Source: Agriterribacter humi | GTDB taxonomy: Bacteria; Bacteroidota; Bacteroidia; Chitinophagales; Chitinophagaceae | Assembly: GCF_009192765.1 (NCBI RefSeq) | Contig: NZ_VOHQ01000008.1 | Span: 124,001 to 188,000 of the forward strand | Reading direction: 5' to 3' | DNA length: 64,000 nucleotides | Part shown: positions 34,400-44,871 of the stretch, in pieces | How positions within the stretch are numbered: position 1 is the first letter of the stretch | How the letters are laid out: every line of letters begins with the position of its first letter | Made by a program: the position numbers and the translations under genes | The notes under the pieces: model-generated | Databases searched by the model: none | Told to the model about the DNA's origin: nothing | Seen by the model: only the letters and a program-made list of their open reading frames with translations

Positions 34400-36299
34400 A
34401 ACAGCTTTAATCGCGCTAATTATATTTCCGGTATCTGTTTTTGCGGGTGATGGTGATTATGCCGTGAATAAAATACCCGAAGCACTGTTAAAAAATGCAG
34501 ATGTGGTGAAGCGGATGGAAGAAATAAGATTTGAAGTACAGGACATTGGCAGGTCGCGCAACTATCATAAGTACGCACTCACCATACTTAATGAAAATGG
34601 AGATAAATATGCTATGGAAGTGATTGGGTATGATAAATTGCGGGAGATCAAAAGTATGGAAGGCAGCTTGTTTGATGCAAATGGGAGGAAAATCAAGAGT
34701 CTCAAAAAGAGCGAAATCAAAGATTTAAGCGCTACGGATGACATTAGCCTTATGGATGATAATCGCATTAAAGTACATGGCTTTTATCACCGCCTTTATC
34801 CTTATACTGTAGAATATGAAACGGTTGTACAATATAATTGTACCTATTTCTTCCCTCCATGGGATCCGGTGGATAATGAGAAAATTGCAGTGATGCAGAG
34901 TGCCATAACGGTTGTGGCACCTGCAGATTTCCCGGTTCGGTACAAGGCTTTCAACTATAAAGAAGAACCAGCGATTAAGTCCGAAAAAGGAAATAAGACC
35001 TACCGGTGGGAAATAAAAGACTTTGAATCTATAGAACTTGAATATGCCTATCCCGCATGGGATTATCTGGTGCCGATGGTATATCTGGCTCCTGCAAAAT
35101 TTGAAATAGAAAAGTATCAGGGCGATATGTCTACCTGGCAGGGGTTGGGCAAATTTATTTATACACTCAACCAGGGGAGAGATAAACTACCCGAAAACAT
35201 TAAACAGGCAGTTCACCAGATTGCGGATCCGATTACCGATCCCAAAGAAAAAATTGCAAAGTTGTATAACTACATGCAGCAAAATACCAGGTACATTAGT
35301 ATTCAACTGGGTATAGGAGGGCTTCAGCCTTTTGATGCTACCTATGTGGCTACCAGGAAATATGGCGACTGTAAAGCGCTTTCCAATTATATGTATTCGC
35401 TTTTAAAAGAAGCCGGCATAAAATCTAATTATACATTGGTAAAGGCAGGTAACGGAAAAAACTATTTTCGTGAGGATTTCCCAAGCGATCAGTTTAATCA
35501 TATCATTTTATGTGTTCCATTGCAGAAGGATACCGTGTGGCTGGAATGCACCAGTCAAACAACACCTGCAGGGTATTTGAGCGGCTTTACTTCAGACAGG
35601 CCGGTATTGCTGGTAGATGAAGATGGAGGGAAATTGGTAAAAACACCACGGTATGGTATGGCACAAAATACACAGGTAAGAAAGGCGTCCGGTCAAATAA
35701 ATAATGAAGGGCTGCTAACCGTAAAAATCAACACCCGTTACAGAGCCATGCAACAGGATGATCTGCATTTTTTGGTAAATGGTTATTCGCATGAAAAGCA
35801 ATTGGAATACCTGAAAAGGGGAATTGATCTGCCGCACTATGATGTAGTGAAGTTTGAGTATAAAGAAACGAAATCAGAACTTCCTGTAATAAATGAAATA
35901 CTGGATTTAACCGCATTGAATTACGCATCTATAACCGGCAAGCGTTTGTTCATTACCCCTAATATCATCAGCCGTTTTTCATCTAAATTAAAAGCAGATG
36001 AAACACGGAAATACCCCATTTCGCTTCAGTTTGAATATCATGATATTGATACGGCAATTATAGATATTCCGGCAGGATACCGCATAGAAGCCATGCCTGC
36101 TGCAGTAAAAATAGAAAGCAAATTTGGAAAGTACAGTGCTTCTGTAGATGTTCAGCCTGATCAGATCATATATTACAGGAATATCGAAAAATTCAGTGGC
36201 CAGTTTCCCCCATCTGATTATAATGAACTGGTGAAGTTTTATGATCAACTGTATAAGGCCGACAGGAGCAGGGTAGTGCTGGTAAAGAAAGAGCGCTGA
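34389..36299 (+). CDS. DUF3857/transglutaminase-domain protein
   Basis: 636 residues, signal peptide to about residue 19 (VFAG). Same layout as the preceding gene: DUF3857 (about 50-230), transglutaminase core and C-terminal beta domain. The core keeps the nucleophile Cys328 in YGDCKALSNYMY, with a His at FNHIILCV and Asp/Glu nearby, so activity is possible. Overlap of 11 bases with its paralogue suggests the two are made in step and act together in the periplasm. The substrate is unknown for the family. Confidence 0.88.
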   Translation: MKIRTALIALIIFPVSVFAGDGDYAVNKIPEALLKNADVVKRMEEIRFEVQDIGRSRNYHKYALTILNENGDKYAMEVIGYDKLREIKSMEGSLFDANGRKIKSLKKSEIKDLSATDDISLMDDNRIKVHGFYHRLYPYTVEYETVVQYNCTYFFPPWDPVDNEKIAVMQSAITVVAPADFPVRYKAFNYKEEPAIKSEKGNKTYRWEIKDFESIELEYAYPAWDYLVPMVYLAPAKFEIEKYQGDMSTWQGLGKFIYTLNQGRDKLPENIKQAVHQIADPITDPKEKIAKLYNYMQQNTRYISIQLGIGGLQPFDATYVATRKYGDCKALSNYMYSLLKEAGIKSNYTLVKAGNGKNYFREDFPSDQFNHIILCVPLQKDTVWLECTSQTTPAGYLSGFTSDRPVLLVDEDGGKLVKTPRYGMAQNTQVRKASGQINNEGLLTVKINTRYRAMQQDDLHFLVNGYSHEKQLEYLKRGIDLPHYDVVKFEYKETKSELPVINEILDLTALNYASITGKRLFITPNIISRFSSKLKADETRKYPISLQFEYHDIDTAIIDIPAGYRIEAMPAAVKIESKFGKYSASVDVQPDQIIYYRNIEKFSGQFPPSDYNELVKFYDQLYKADRSRVVLVKKER

Positions 36300-36567
36300 G
36301 TGGCGTTTGGAAGTTGGTAAGTTTACAGTTTATAGTTAGGGTATGCAGTCTTTCAATACAGGATCGGGTATCGAATGCAATTTGTATTTGAAACGGATGT
36401 ACGTATATTTTATACCCCCTCATGTCATCCGCCATTTTATCCTGGTGTGTTCTGCTATTTTCAAATTTTCTAATTTCCATATTTTTCAAATTTCTCATAT
36501 TCCCACATTCCCTTTTGCCTTATCTTTAGCACCCTTAATTTTTGTATAAACGAATAATAACAAAATC

Positions 36568-37896
36568 ATGAGCGTTACTTTAGGCAACCGCGAATATTTT
36601 CCCGGTATCAGCAAAATCAAATTTGAAGGTCCCCAATCCGATAACCCGCTTTCCTATAAATGGTATGATGAAAACAGGGTAGTGGCTGGCAAAAGCATGA
36701 AAGATCATTTTCGTTTTGCTGTAGCTTACTGGCATACCTTCTGCGGAACCGGCGCCGATCCTTTTGGGCCGGGAACCAAACGTTTTCCCTGGGATGCTAA
36801 CCAGGATGCCGTTCAGCGTGCAAAAGATAAAATGGATGCTGCTTTTGAATTCATCACCAAATTGGGCGTTCCCTATTATTGTTTTCACGATATAGACCTG
36901 GTGGATGAAGGAAATTCCCTACCCGAATATGAAAGCCGCCTGCAGGCGATTGTGGATTACGCAAAAGCCAAGCAGGAGGCCAGCGGCGTAAAGCTTTTGT
37001 GGGGCACAGCCAATGTGTTTTCCAATCCCCGCTATATGAACGGCGCTTCTACCAACCCCGATTTTAATGCAGTAGCATATGCCGGAGCACAGGTTAAGAA
37101 TGCATTGGATGCTACTATCGCTTTAAATGGTGAGAACTATGTGTTTTGGGGTGGAAGGGAAGGCTATATGACACTACTGAATACCAATATGAAAAGGGAG
37201 CTGGATCACCTGGCTAATTTTTTAACGATATCCCGCGATTATGCACGTCGCAATGGATTTAAAGGTACTTTTTTTATTGAGCCCAAACCCTGCGAACCTA
37301 CCAAGCACCAATATGATTATGACAGCGCAACAGTAATTGGGTTTCTTCGGCATTATGGTTTAGACAAAGATTTTAAATTGAATATTGAAGTAAACCATGC
37401 CACATTAGCCGGACATACTTTTCAGCACGAGTTGCAGGTAGCAGCCGACAATGGTATGCTGGGCAGTATGGATGCCAACCGTGGTGATTACCAGAACGGG
37501 TGGGATACCGATCAGTTTCCCACTAATCTGAATGAATTGGCTGAAACTTTACTTATCATTCTTGAAGCAGGAGGCTTTGCTGGCGGGGGTATCAATTTCG
37601 ATGCTAAAACCCGCAGGAACTCAACCGACCTGGAAGATATTTTTCATGCACATATTGGCGGTATGGACGCATTTGCCAGGGCGCTGGTTATTGCAGACAA
37701 TGTGTTGCAAAAATCTCCTTATCAAAAATTCCGTAAAGAGCGCTATGCTTCATTTGACAGTGGCACAGGTAAAAGCTTTGAACAGGGAAAACTGAAATTA
37801 GAAGATCTGAGAAATTTTGCCGCAGAAAACGGAGAACCTGAACAATTGAGCGGCAAGCAGGAATGGCTGGAAAATATAATCAACCAATATATCTGA
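36568..37896 (+). CDS. xylA: Xylose isomerase
   Basis: 442 residues, the length of class II xylose isomerases. Signatures: FHDIDL with the catalytic His (about residues 106-111), [21 protein letters not shown] with the metal Glu, and [11 protein letters not shown]. It interconverts xylose and xylulose in the cytoplasm (Mg or Mn). No xylulokinase or regulator is adjacent; a sugar porter of the MFS lies 7 kb downstream. The AT-rich upstream gap (36300-36567) has a TTTTCAAATTT-like tract. Confidence 0.97.
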   Translation: MSVTLGNREYFPGISKIKFEGPQSDNPLSYKWYDENRVVAGKSMKDHFRFAVAYWHTFCGTGADPFGPGTKRFPWDANQDAVQRAKDKMDAAFEFITKLGVPYYCFHDIDLVDEGNSLPEYESRLQAIVDYAKAKQEASGVKLLWGTANVFSNPRYMNGASTNPDFNAVAYAGAQVKNALDATIALNGENYVFWGGREGYMTLLNTNMKRELDHLANFLTISRDYARRNGFKGTFFIEPKPCEPTKHQYDYDSATVIGFLRHYGLDKDFKLNIEVNHATLAGHTFQHELQVAADNGMLGSMDANRGDYQNGWDTDQFPTNLNELAETLLIILEAGGFAGGGINFDAKTRRNSTDLEDIFHAHIGGMDAFARALVIADNVLQKSPYQKFRKERYASFDSGTGKSFEQGKLKLEDLRNFAAENGEPEQLSGKQEWLENIINQYI

Positions 37897-37986
37897 ATTA
37901 ACTGCGCTTAAAATCATCATTTTGACGTAGGTTTGCTGGCTTTTTTAAAAACCAGTGGTATAACATTTTGAATATATCTAACAAAC

Positions 37987-39177
37987 ATGAAACTTTCTTC
38001 GAGATTACAGAAATTTAATGAGCCGGAAACATTAAAGATGGCAAAATTAGGCCGTGAATTAAGAGCTAAAGGTGTAGATGTGATTGACCTTAGCCTTGGT
38101 GAGCCCGATTTTGACACACCCGATCATGTTAAACAGTTTGCTAAAAAAGCGATTGATGACAACTATAGTCATTATACGCCGGTAGCAGGCTATGCCGACC
38201 TGCGCGAAGCAGTATGTACCAAATTAAAACGCGATAATAATTTAGACTACAAGCCTGAAAATATTCTGGCATCAACCGGCGCCAAGCAAAGTTTGGCGAA
38301 TGTAATACTGGCGGTTGTAGATATAGGAGATGAAGTGATCATTCCTACACCCTACTGGGTTACCTATTCGGAACTGGTGCGTCTGGCAGACGGTAAACCG
38401 GTGTTCGTTCAGTCGTCTATAGAAAGCAATTACAAAATTACGCCGGAGCAGTTAGAAGCGGCCATTACGCCCAAAACAAAGCTGTTTATGTTTTCTTCAC
38501 CCTGTAATCCTTCCGGCTCTGTATACAGCAGGGAAGAGTTAAAAGGGCTGGCAGATGTATTTAGTAAACATCCCGATGTACTTATTATTTCGGATGAAAT
38601 ATATGAATACATCAACTATAAAGACAAACATGAAAGTATTGCCCAGTTTGCCGGCATTAAAGACCGCGTTATTATTGTAAACGGTTTGAGTAAGGGATTC
38701 GCCATGACGGGCTGGCGCTTAGGGTATATTGCCGCCGACCCGGTTATTGTAAAAGGCTGTGAAAAATTGCAGGGACAAATCACCAGTGCTACCTGCTCCA
38801 TTACACAGCGGGCGGCTATTGAGGCCCTTACCGGCGACCTGACTGCATCTCACGATATGCTGAAAGCGTTTACAGATCGCCGTAAGCGTATGCTGCAATT
38901 ACTTAAAGAAATCCCCGGCGTTCAGTGTGCAGTGCCTGATGGTGCTTTTTATGTATTTCCGAAAGTAGATGCTTATTTTGGAAAAAAACACGGAGATGCT
39001 GTTATTGCCAATGCCGATGATCTGTGCATGTATTTATTGAATACGGCGCATGTGTCTACGGTAACCGGAACCGCATTTGGCGAACCTACCTGTATCCGTA
39101 TTTCTTTTGCCAACAGTATGACCAATATTGAAAAAGCGGTGGAACGCATTAAAAAAGCCCTGGCTGCTTTGCAATAA
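37987..39177 (+). CDS. Pyridoxal-phosphate aspartate-type aminotransferase
   Basis: 396 residues, class I aminotransferase fold. Family marks are SLGEPDFDTPDHV, the YWVTY segment, SPCNPSG, the ISDEIYEYI motif with the PLP-phenol Asp, and the Schiff-base lysine in GLSKGFAMTGWRLGY. The substrate is probably aspartate or another dicarboxylic or aromatic amino acid. A terminator follows 53 bases downstream. Confidence 0.95.
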   Translation: MKLSSRLQKFNEPETLKMAKLGRELRAKGVDVIDLSLGEPDFDTPDHVKQFAKKAIDDNYSHYTPVAGYADLREAVCTKLKRDNNLDYKPENILASTGAKQSLANVILAVVDIGDEVIIPTPYWVTYSELVRLADGKPVFVQSSIESNYKITPEQLEAAITPKTKLFMFSSPCNPSGSVYSREELKGLADVFSKHPDVLIISDEIYEYINYKDKHESIAQFAGIKDRVIIVNGLSKGFAMTGWRLGYIAADPVIVKGCEKLQGQITSATCSITQRAAIEALTGDLTASHDMLKAFTDRRKRMLQLLKEIPGVQCAVPDGAFYVFPKVDAYFGKKHGDAVIANADDLCMYLLNTAHVSTVTGTAFGEPTCIRISFANSMTNIEKAVERIKKALAALQ

Positions 39178-39230
39178 ATAGTGAATAGCTTTTGCTAAAA
39201 TCCATTCATGTGTACAACCACATCATTAAG

Positions 39231-39253
39231 GCCCTGGTTACAGGGCTTTTTTT
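39231..39253 (+). terminator. Terminator of the aminotransferase gene
   Basis: GCCCTG, GTTA loop, CAGGGC (39231-39246) and seven T residues. Confidence 0.9.
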
Positions 39254-39317
39254 ATGTTTATACTTTGTATGCAAAGCACATTCAGCTAACTTTGATTCTT
39301 CCCCTAAATTTTTAAGT

Positions 39318-41795
39318 ATGAAGAAACTGCATATTTTTCTGTTACTGTTTCTTACGGCCCCCGTATTGTTTGTTACTGCACAGGATACGGTTTATTTTAA
39401 AAACGGTTTAATGGCTAGCGGATTGCACCGTTATGGTCGTGAGGCTTTGTATACCGATCTGCTGGCTTATCAGCTATATAATAATACATTGCAGCAACCA
39501 CGGGAAAGCAGTATAGCAGGTGTTAACGATGAGCAACAGGAAGTTAAATGGGTAGGCGTTAATGCAGACAGCCTGAACAGTTTCAGAATGCCCAGGCAAA
39601 ATGGTATGAGAAGACAGGGCTTTTTCAATAGCGGGTACCTGTATCTTACCTATACTGCTGATAAAGAAAAAACGGCACTCCTCAACACAAGGGGTGGCAG
39701 TAGTGTATATGTAAACGGAGAACCTCATACCGGCGACCCGTACGCTTCGGGCTGGTTGTATATTCCAATACAATTAAAAAAAGGACTGAATGAATTTTAT
39801 ATCAGATCGGGCTTTCGAACAACAGCCAGCCTCATCTTTCCTGTAAAATCAGTTGGTTTAAATACCGAAGACCCTACTTTGCCTGTTGTTGTTTTACAAA
39901 ACAATAATGCATCGCTGCAGGGTGCAGTGGTTGTAATTAACAGTTCTTCAAAACCAGTCCGCAATTTAAAAATAAAAAGCAGTATTGCAGGCAATGAAAC
40001 GGTTACCGCTTTACCTGTTGTACCGGCAATGAGCACACGCAAAGTTGCCTTTTCGTTTAATGCAACCCAGGTTATACAAAAGGGAAAGCAGGAGATGAAG
40101 CTGGTGCTCACAAACGGTAATAAAACGCTGGATGAAAAGGATATATTTATTGAAGCGGTGGAACAGGGTGAACCGTACAGCAATACCTTTGTAAGCGCTA
40201 TTGACGGAAGCCTTCAATATTATGCAGTAACACCTCAATCGGGCTCAAATACTACAAACGCGGCATTGTTTCTTTCGGTGCATGGCGCAGGGGTGGAGGC
40301 CATTGGACAGGCCCGGGCCTATAAGTCAAAAGACTGGGGCACGCTCGTGGCTGCAACCAACCGCAGGCCGCGCGGATTTAACTGGGAAGACTGGGGACGA
40401 TTAGACGCGATGGAAGTATTGAATATTGCTAAGAAAAAATTTAACCCCGACCCCCAACGCATATACCTTACTGGTCATTCGATGGGCGGACACGGCACCT
40501 GGTTTTTGGGCGCTACCTACCCCGAATTGTGGGCTGCTATAGCACCTTGTGCAGGATATCCAACCCTTAAAGAGTATGGTTCACATGATGGTAAGATCCC
40601 AGATAGCACCAACTCGCTTACAGAAAAAATATTATTGCAGGCCGGTAACCAAAGCGATGTGATAAAGCTGGCCGAAAATTACAGGCCATTGGGGGTTTAT
40701 ATTTTTCATGGCGACTCCGACCGGGTAGTTTCGGTAAACTATGCACGGCAAATGAAAAAAGTGTTAGCCGATTTTCACCCGGATTTCGCTTATAAAGAAT
40801 ATCCCGGGGGGAGCCATTGGTTCAGCAATGAGAGTGTGGATTGGCCTCCTTTATTCAATTTCTTTAAATCGCACACTATCTTGCCGGACAGTGCCGTAAA
40901 TACGATTGATTTCAAAACTTCAAGTCCCGGTATATCTTCTTCTTATCGCTGGGCAGCCATACAACAACAAATTGCTCCTTTGCAATTCAGCCGTATACAA
41001 TTGAACAGAAATATAGCTGCCAAAACCATAACCGGTTCCACCGAAAATGTTCAGACGATGAAACTGGCGGTTGGGCAATTTGGAAAAGGAGCATCCATCA
41101 CCATAACATTGGATAGCTTGGCGTCGCTACACTATTCCATTAACAGCGCTGAAGATAGCATCTGGCTAAAAAAGCAAAACGATCAATGGCAAATTGCGGC
41201 AGCACCCGGTGCTGAACAAAAAGGGCCGCAACGCTATGGCACGTTCAAAGAATCATTCAATCATAACATGGTTTTTGTGTACGGCACAAAAGGCAATAAA
41301 GCCGAAAACGAATGGGCGTTTAATAAGGCCCGTTATGATGCGGAGACCTGGTATTACAGGGGCAATGGGGCAGTAGACATCATTCAGGATAAAGAATATA
41401 ATACAAGCGAATATGCAGGCCGCAATGTGATCATATATGGAAATGCCAGTACCAATTCGGCCTGGAGCCTGTTACTGAACGATTCACCTGTGCAGGTAAG
41501 CCGTAACCATGTGAGCGCCGGAGCCAATGCATGGAGTGGTGATGACCTGGCTGTATATTTCACCCGGCCCATTAAAAATTCACCGATGAACGCTGTAGGC
41601 GTTGTTGCAGGCACCGGCTTAAAAGGTATGAATGCCGCCAATGCCAACCAGTATTTTGCCGGAGGCAGCGGTTTCCCTGATTATATGATCTTTCGCTTAG
41701 ATATGCTGCGCGATGGGAGCCAGGCTATTGAACTGGCAGGCTTTTTTGATAACAACTGGCAAATGGATGTAAAGAACCAGGCCGGCGGCAAATAG
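39318..41795 (+). CDS. Exported prolyl-oligopeptidase-like alpha/beta hydrolase
   Basis: 825 residues from the ATG at 39318 (MKKLHIFLLLF), a clear signal peptide cut after VTAQ; the longer frame from 39192 crosses the terminator. An N-terminal beta domain (about 25-300, possibly sugar or peptide binding) precedes the alpha/beta hydrolase core. The catalytic set is intact: Ser388 in GHSMGG, an Asp in HGDSDRV (466 or 468) and His500 in GGSHW. A further ~300-residue C-terminal beta region follows. Family S9-like; whether it is peptidase or esterase is not decided by sequence. Confidence 0.85.
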   Translation: MKKLHIFLLLFLTAPVLFVTAQDTVYFKNGLMASGLHRYGREALYTDLLAYQLYNNTLQQPRESSIAGVNDEQQEVKWVGVNADSLNSFRMPRQNGMRRQGFFNSGYLYLTYTADKEKTALLNTRGGSSVYVNGEPHTGDPYASGWLYIPIQLKKGLNEFYIRSGFRTTASLIFPVKSVGLNTEDPTLPVVVLQNNNASLQGAVVVINSSSKPVRNLKIKSSIAGNETVTALPVVPAMSTRKVAFSFNATQVIQKGKQEMKLVLTNGNKTLDEKDIFIEAVEQGEPYSNTFVSAIDGSLQYYAVTPQSGSNTTNAALFLSVHGAGVEAIGQARAYKSKDWGTLVAATNRRPRGFNWEDWGRLDAMEVLNIAKKKFNPDPQRIYLTGHSMGGHGTWFLGATYPELWAAIAPCAGYPTLKEYGSHDGKIPDSTNSLTEKILLQAGNQSDVIKLAENYRPLGVYIFHGDSDRVVSVNYARQMKKVLADFHPDFAYKEYPGGSHWFSNESVDWPPLFNFFKSHTILPDSAVNTIDFKTSSPGISSSYRWAAIQQQIAPLQFSRIQLNRNIAAKTITGSTENVQTMKLAVGQFGKGASITITLDSLASLHYSINSAEDSIWLKKQNDQWQIAAAPGAEQKGPQRYGTFKESFNHNMVFVYGTKGNKAENEWAFNKARYDAETWYYRGNGAVDIIQDKEYNTSEYAGRNVIIYGNASTNSAWSLLLNDSPVQVSRNHVSAGANAWSGDDLAVYFTRPIKNSPMNAVGVVAGTGLKGMNAANANQYFAGGSGFPDYMIFRLDMLRDGSQAIELAGFFDNNWQMDVKNQAGGK

Positions 41796-41814
41796 CGAGG
41801 CGAAAGTAAGTGAA

Positions 41815-41893
41815 TAGGCAATTGGCGATGGTGAATTACACCGCTCACTATTCATTATTCACCACTTTCTCACGTTTCACGTTTGACACAGCA
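41815..41893. repeat. Dispersed composite repeat, copy 1
   Basis: Contains AATTACACC, TCACTATTCATTATTCACC and ends TTTCACGTTTGACACAGCA (41875-41893). The last 19 bases recur exactly at 51739-51757 and, inverted for 15 bases, at 46197-46211. Not coding. Confidence 0.7.
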
Positions 41894-44131
41894 CTAATTT
41901 TTAACAACTTCCCTGATATTCAAATAAGTAATAACTGCCCTTATCTCACCATGTGAAAAAGCATCTCCGAGTTTTTCTTTAACGGGCGATGTGGCAAAAC
42001 CTGATCCCGTTTCTTCAATGGCCTTGCAGATGGGTTCTATCTTTTCTTCGGGAACAATATCCGTTATTTTAATTTCTCCTGTTGGAATAAAATACGCCAG
42101 ATGTCCTTCAATGGTACTGGTAGCCAGTTCCCTCAGTTTCGCAATTTCAGCTATGCTTTTCCCTTCCCTGAACAATTCAAGGCTCATACGCTGGGTATCG
42201 CCCTTTTTAGCTTTTCCGGTAATAATGGTTTCTGCTGCGGGTATTGTTTCATCAATGGCTGCCGGGCCTTTTTGCGTTTCTGTTAATTGTAACAAATCAG
42301 ATAATTGCGTTCCTTTCATTAAGCCTTCCGATAGCTGAACAGCCTGTGTGATCTGCTGTATTTTCCTGGTAATATCCAGTTCCAGGTTGCGCAATTCCTT
42401 CAGGTATTTTTTTACTTTCTTTTTAACCTTTATCTCATTGGCATGCTGTTTCAGGGAAGCCAGCATTTCATCTAATAGTCTAGCAAAGTAGGTATAGGCT
42501 GCGGCTATACGTTCATTTAGTTTGACGAATCCATTTTGTTCAGCTTCGGTGATCAATATCGTCAATTGCTTATTGAATTTTTCACTTACTTCTGTTTGAG
42601 ACTGTACCGATGCTAATAAATTTTGTGCCCATTGTATGGCGGTGTTCTTTTCGGGAATCTGGCGATGCTCATAATTTTCATAATGCGTAGCGATGCTTTC
42701 CGAGAGTTTTATAAAATTGAAAGCCCGGGCCAATGAAAGCGTGATAAATCTTTTTTGTTCCTGCTGCAATTGCTCTTCTGCTTCATCATCGCCCATTTCG
42801 GTTTGGGCAAATGTTATTATCCGTGGATCGGTATTAATGCATTGGGGATGTATTCTTGAATAGAGTACCAGTCCGTTGAGGGAAGTAAGCCTGCTCAGCG
42901 CTACGTATACCTGCCCGGGTGCAAAGGATGCGCCTGCATCAATGATCGCTTTTGTAAATGTAAGTCCCTGGCTTTTATGAATGGTAATTGCCCATGCCAA
43001 CCGGATAGGATATTGTATAAAAGCGCCTAATTCTTCTTCTTCAATATTGTCTTTTTCTTTGTTGTAATTATAGCGGATGTTTTTCCAGGTTTCTTTTTCA
43101 AGCAATAATTCACTATCGTCATCCGGGAACTTTACATAAATCTTGTCCTTGCTGATGCGGCTTATCATACCAATCTTTCCATTGTAAAATCTCCTGATCT
43201 CACCTTTGTCGTTTTTGGTAAACATGATTTGGGCTCCGGGTTTCAGCTTCAGTATTTTTTCTGCAGGAAGTGCCCTTTCATTGAAGTCGCCTGTTAATTC
43301 CCCCTCAAAGGCAGATGGTTTTCCGGGAAGCTTTTCCAGTTCCTGCCTGTTGATCTGGTCGGCGCGGGCATTGTGCGTGGTAAGCACGATAAAATTTTCC
43401 TCCCTGGGCGGTTCAAAGCCTGGCTTATAATATTGATGCAAACGTTCGAGATCGGCAGCCGTAGTATTGTTGTTCCGGACATTATTTAATATCTGTATAA
43501 AATCCGCTTCATTCTGACGGTATATTTTTTTCAGTTCCAGGTATACAGGCGGGCTTTGTTGTAAAGCCAGCGCATCGAAAAAGAACGGGCTTTTGTAAAC
43601 AGATTGTAATATTTCCCACTCCGCGTTATTGATTACCGGCGGCAATTGAAACAGATCGCCGATATACAATACCTGCACGCCGCCAAAAGGCACTAAAAGC
43701 TGGCGGCGAAAGTGCCGCAGTATAGTATCTATGGCATCTAAGGTATCGGCACGCATCATGCTTACTTCATCTATCACCAGTAATTCCAGCTCCTGCAGCA
43801 ATTCCCGTTTACTGCTGTTCAACTTTAAATTTCTGAACAGGGTATGTTCATTGGTAACCTGCGTTTCATTTACAGATGAATGATGCGTGGGCAGATAGGG
43901 TCCAAAAGGCAGTTGAAAGAAAGAATGAAGGGTGGTGCCGCCGGCGTTTATGGCGGCAACACCGGTTGGTGCTACCACAGCCATTTTCTTAAAACAGTTT
44001 TCGCGTATATAACGCAGGAAAGTGGTTTTGCCTGTGCCTGCTTTACCGGTTAAAAAAATATGCCTGTTGGTTTGATTTACAAACTGCAGCGCCCGCTGAA
44101 AATGTACATTAGATGTATCGAAAGAGGTCAT
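41894..44131 (-). CDS. Pif1-like helicase with C-terminal HTH domain
   Basis: 745 residues from the ATG at 44131; an upstream TTG at 44140 is less likely. The superfamily 1 core has Walker A GKAGTGKT (about 29-36), APTGVAAINAGG, VIDEVSMM, the GDLFQLPPV motif and the C-terminal TIHKSQGLTF and YVALSRLTSL motifs. A basic coiled-coil linker (about 545-600) leads to a C-terminal helix-turn-helix module (IAEIAKLRELATSTIEGHL) of the type fused to Bacteroidota Pif1/HRDC-like helicases. It should unwind DNA 5' to 3', perhaps at forks or G-quadruplexes. Monocistronic. Confidence 0.92.
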   Translation of the reverse strand: MTSFDTSNVHFQRALQFVNQTNRHIFLTGKAGTGKTTFLRYIRENCFKKMAVVAPTGVAAINAGGTTLHSFFQLPFGPYLPTHHSSVNETQVTNEHTLFRNLKLNSSKRELLQELELLVIDEVSMMRADTLDAIDTILRHFRRQLLVPFGGVQVLYIGDLFQLPPVINNAEWEILQSVYKSPFFFDALALQQSPPVYLELKKIYRQNEADFIQILNNVRNNNTTAADLERLHQYYKPGFEPPREENFIVLTTHNARADQINRQELEKLPGKPSAFEGELTGDFNERALPAEKILKLKPGAQIMFTKNDKGEIRRFYNGKIGMISRISKDKIYVKFPDDDSELLLEKETWKNIRYNYNKEKDNIEEEELGAFIQYPIRLAWAITIHKSQGLTFTKAIIDAGASFAPGQVYVALSRLTSLNGLVLYSRIHPQCINTDPRIITFAQTEMGDDEAEEQLQQEQKRFITLSLARAFNFIKLSESIATHYENYEHRQIPEKNTAIQWAQNLLASVQSQTEVSEKFNKQLTILITEAEQNGFVKLNERIAAAYTYFARLLDEMLASLKQHANEIKVKKKVKKYLKELRNLELDITRKIQQITQAVQLSEGLMKGTQLSDLLQLTETQKGPAAIDETIPAAETIITGKAKKGDTQRMSLELFREGKSIAEIAKLRELATSTIEGHLAYFIPTGEIKITDIVPEEKIEPICKAIEETGSGFATSPVKEKLGDAFSHGEIRAVITYLNIREVVKN

Positions 44132-44871
44132 GTTTTCCAAAGGTAAAAGCTATTAGGTTATAATAATTGGCGTTAGCAAACAAAGTCTTAATATACTCAT
44201 ATCCTGTTATAAATGCAAGTAAAATATTTTCATTTTTGATAATGAGTATAAAAGAAATGCTGATCCATAGTCAGCACTTCAGCAGCAAACGCAGTATAAT
44301 TTGTAGTACAAGACCTACAGGTCTTTTATTATAAATAGTACACAACAAACATATAAAGTACTATTTTTTATCGCCCCGTTATGCATTTTCTTTGTACCAT
44401 CATTGATCAATAAGAACCTAATCCCGTAAGCCCTGGACTTCCCTTTTCCTTGTTAAAGTATAAAGTATAAAGCTGTTGCAACCGAAAGAAAAAGTATTAA
44501 ACCTGAAACCACAACCTGAGAAACAACCCTGAACCCTCACCAGAAGATGGAAATTTTACCCTTGAGTAAATAGTCCCATAACCTCATCCCTGACCCCCTG
44601 GAAATAATTTCCGTTTTCTGGTGTTTTTTATCTTCTTTTTTTATAAGCAAATTCCTGTAGTGCGGGATATGTGCGCGGGCTCAATATCTTCCTCTTTCAG
44701 CCTTTTCCAAAGCTGTATCATCGCTATTTTACTTTCCCCGCTTCACCTGCTATGAACAGGTATCAGTTAACCTGAACCCTGAGACCTGGAACCTGGAACC
44801 TGGAACCTGAAACCTGGAATCTGCACCACATCCATTCCTTTTGTATATTTAGAAGATATAAACTTGCCGCT
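44132..44871. other. Long intergenic region with text-like repeats
   Basis: 740 bases, no gene. From about 44470 the sequence is full of CCTGAACC / AACCTGAAACC words and ends in a perfect short tandem array (44784-44818). It should hold the promoter of the sugar porter in its last 50 bases. No RNA gene recognised. Confidence 0.5.
44784..44818. repeat. Tandem 7-bp array, five units
   Basis: ACCTGGA three times, ACCTGAA once, ACCTGGA once, preceded by CCTGAACCCTGAG and followed by ATCTGCA. 7 bases per unit, so a frame-changing satellite. Confidence 0.85.

Noticed and set aside
36343-36549. 68-codon frame before xylA
   Set aside because: AT-rich, Phe/Ser/Leu-biased translation of an intergenic TTTCAAATTT tract.
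39192-39317. N-terminal extension of the S9-like hydrolase
   Set aside because: Crosses a strong terminator and would hide the clear signal peptide beginning at 39318.
44132-44871. CRISPR array suspected from the repeats
   Set aside because: Repeat unit is 7 bases with no spacers; no cas genes in the window.
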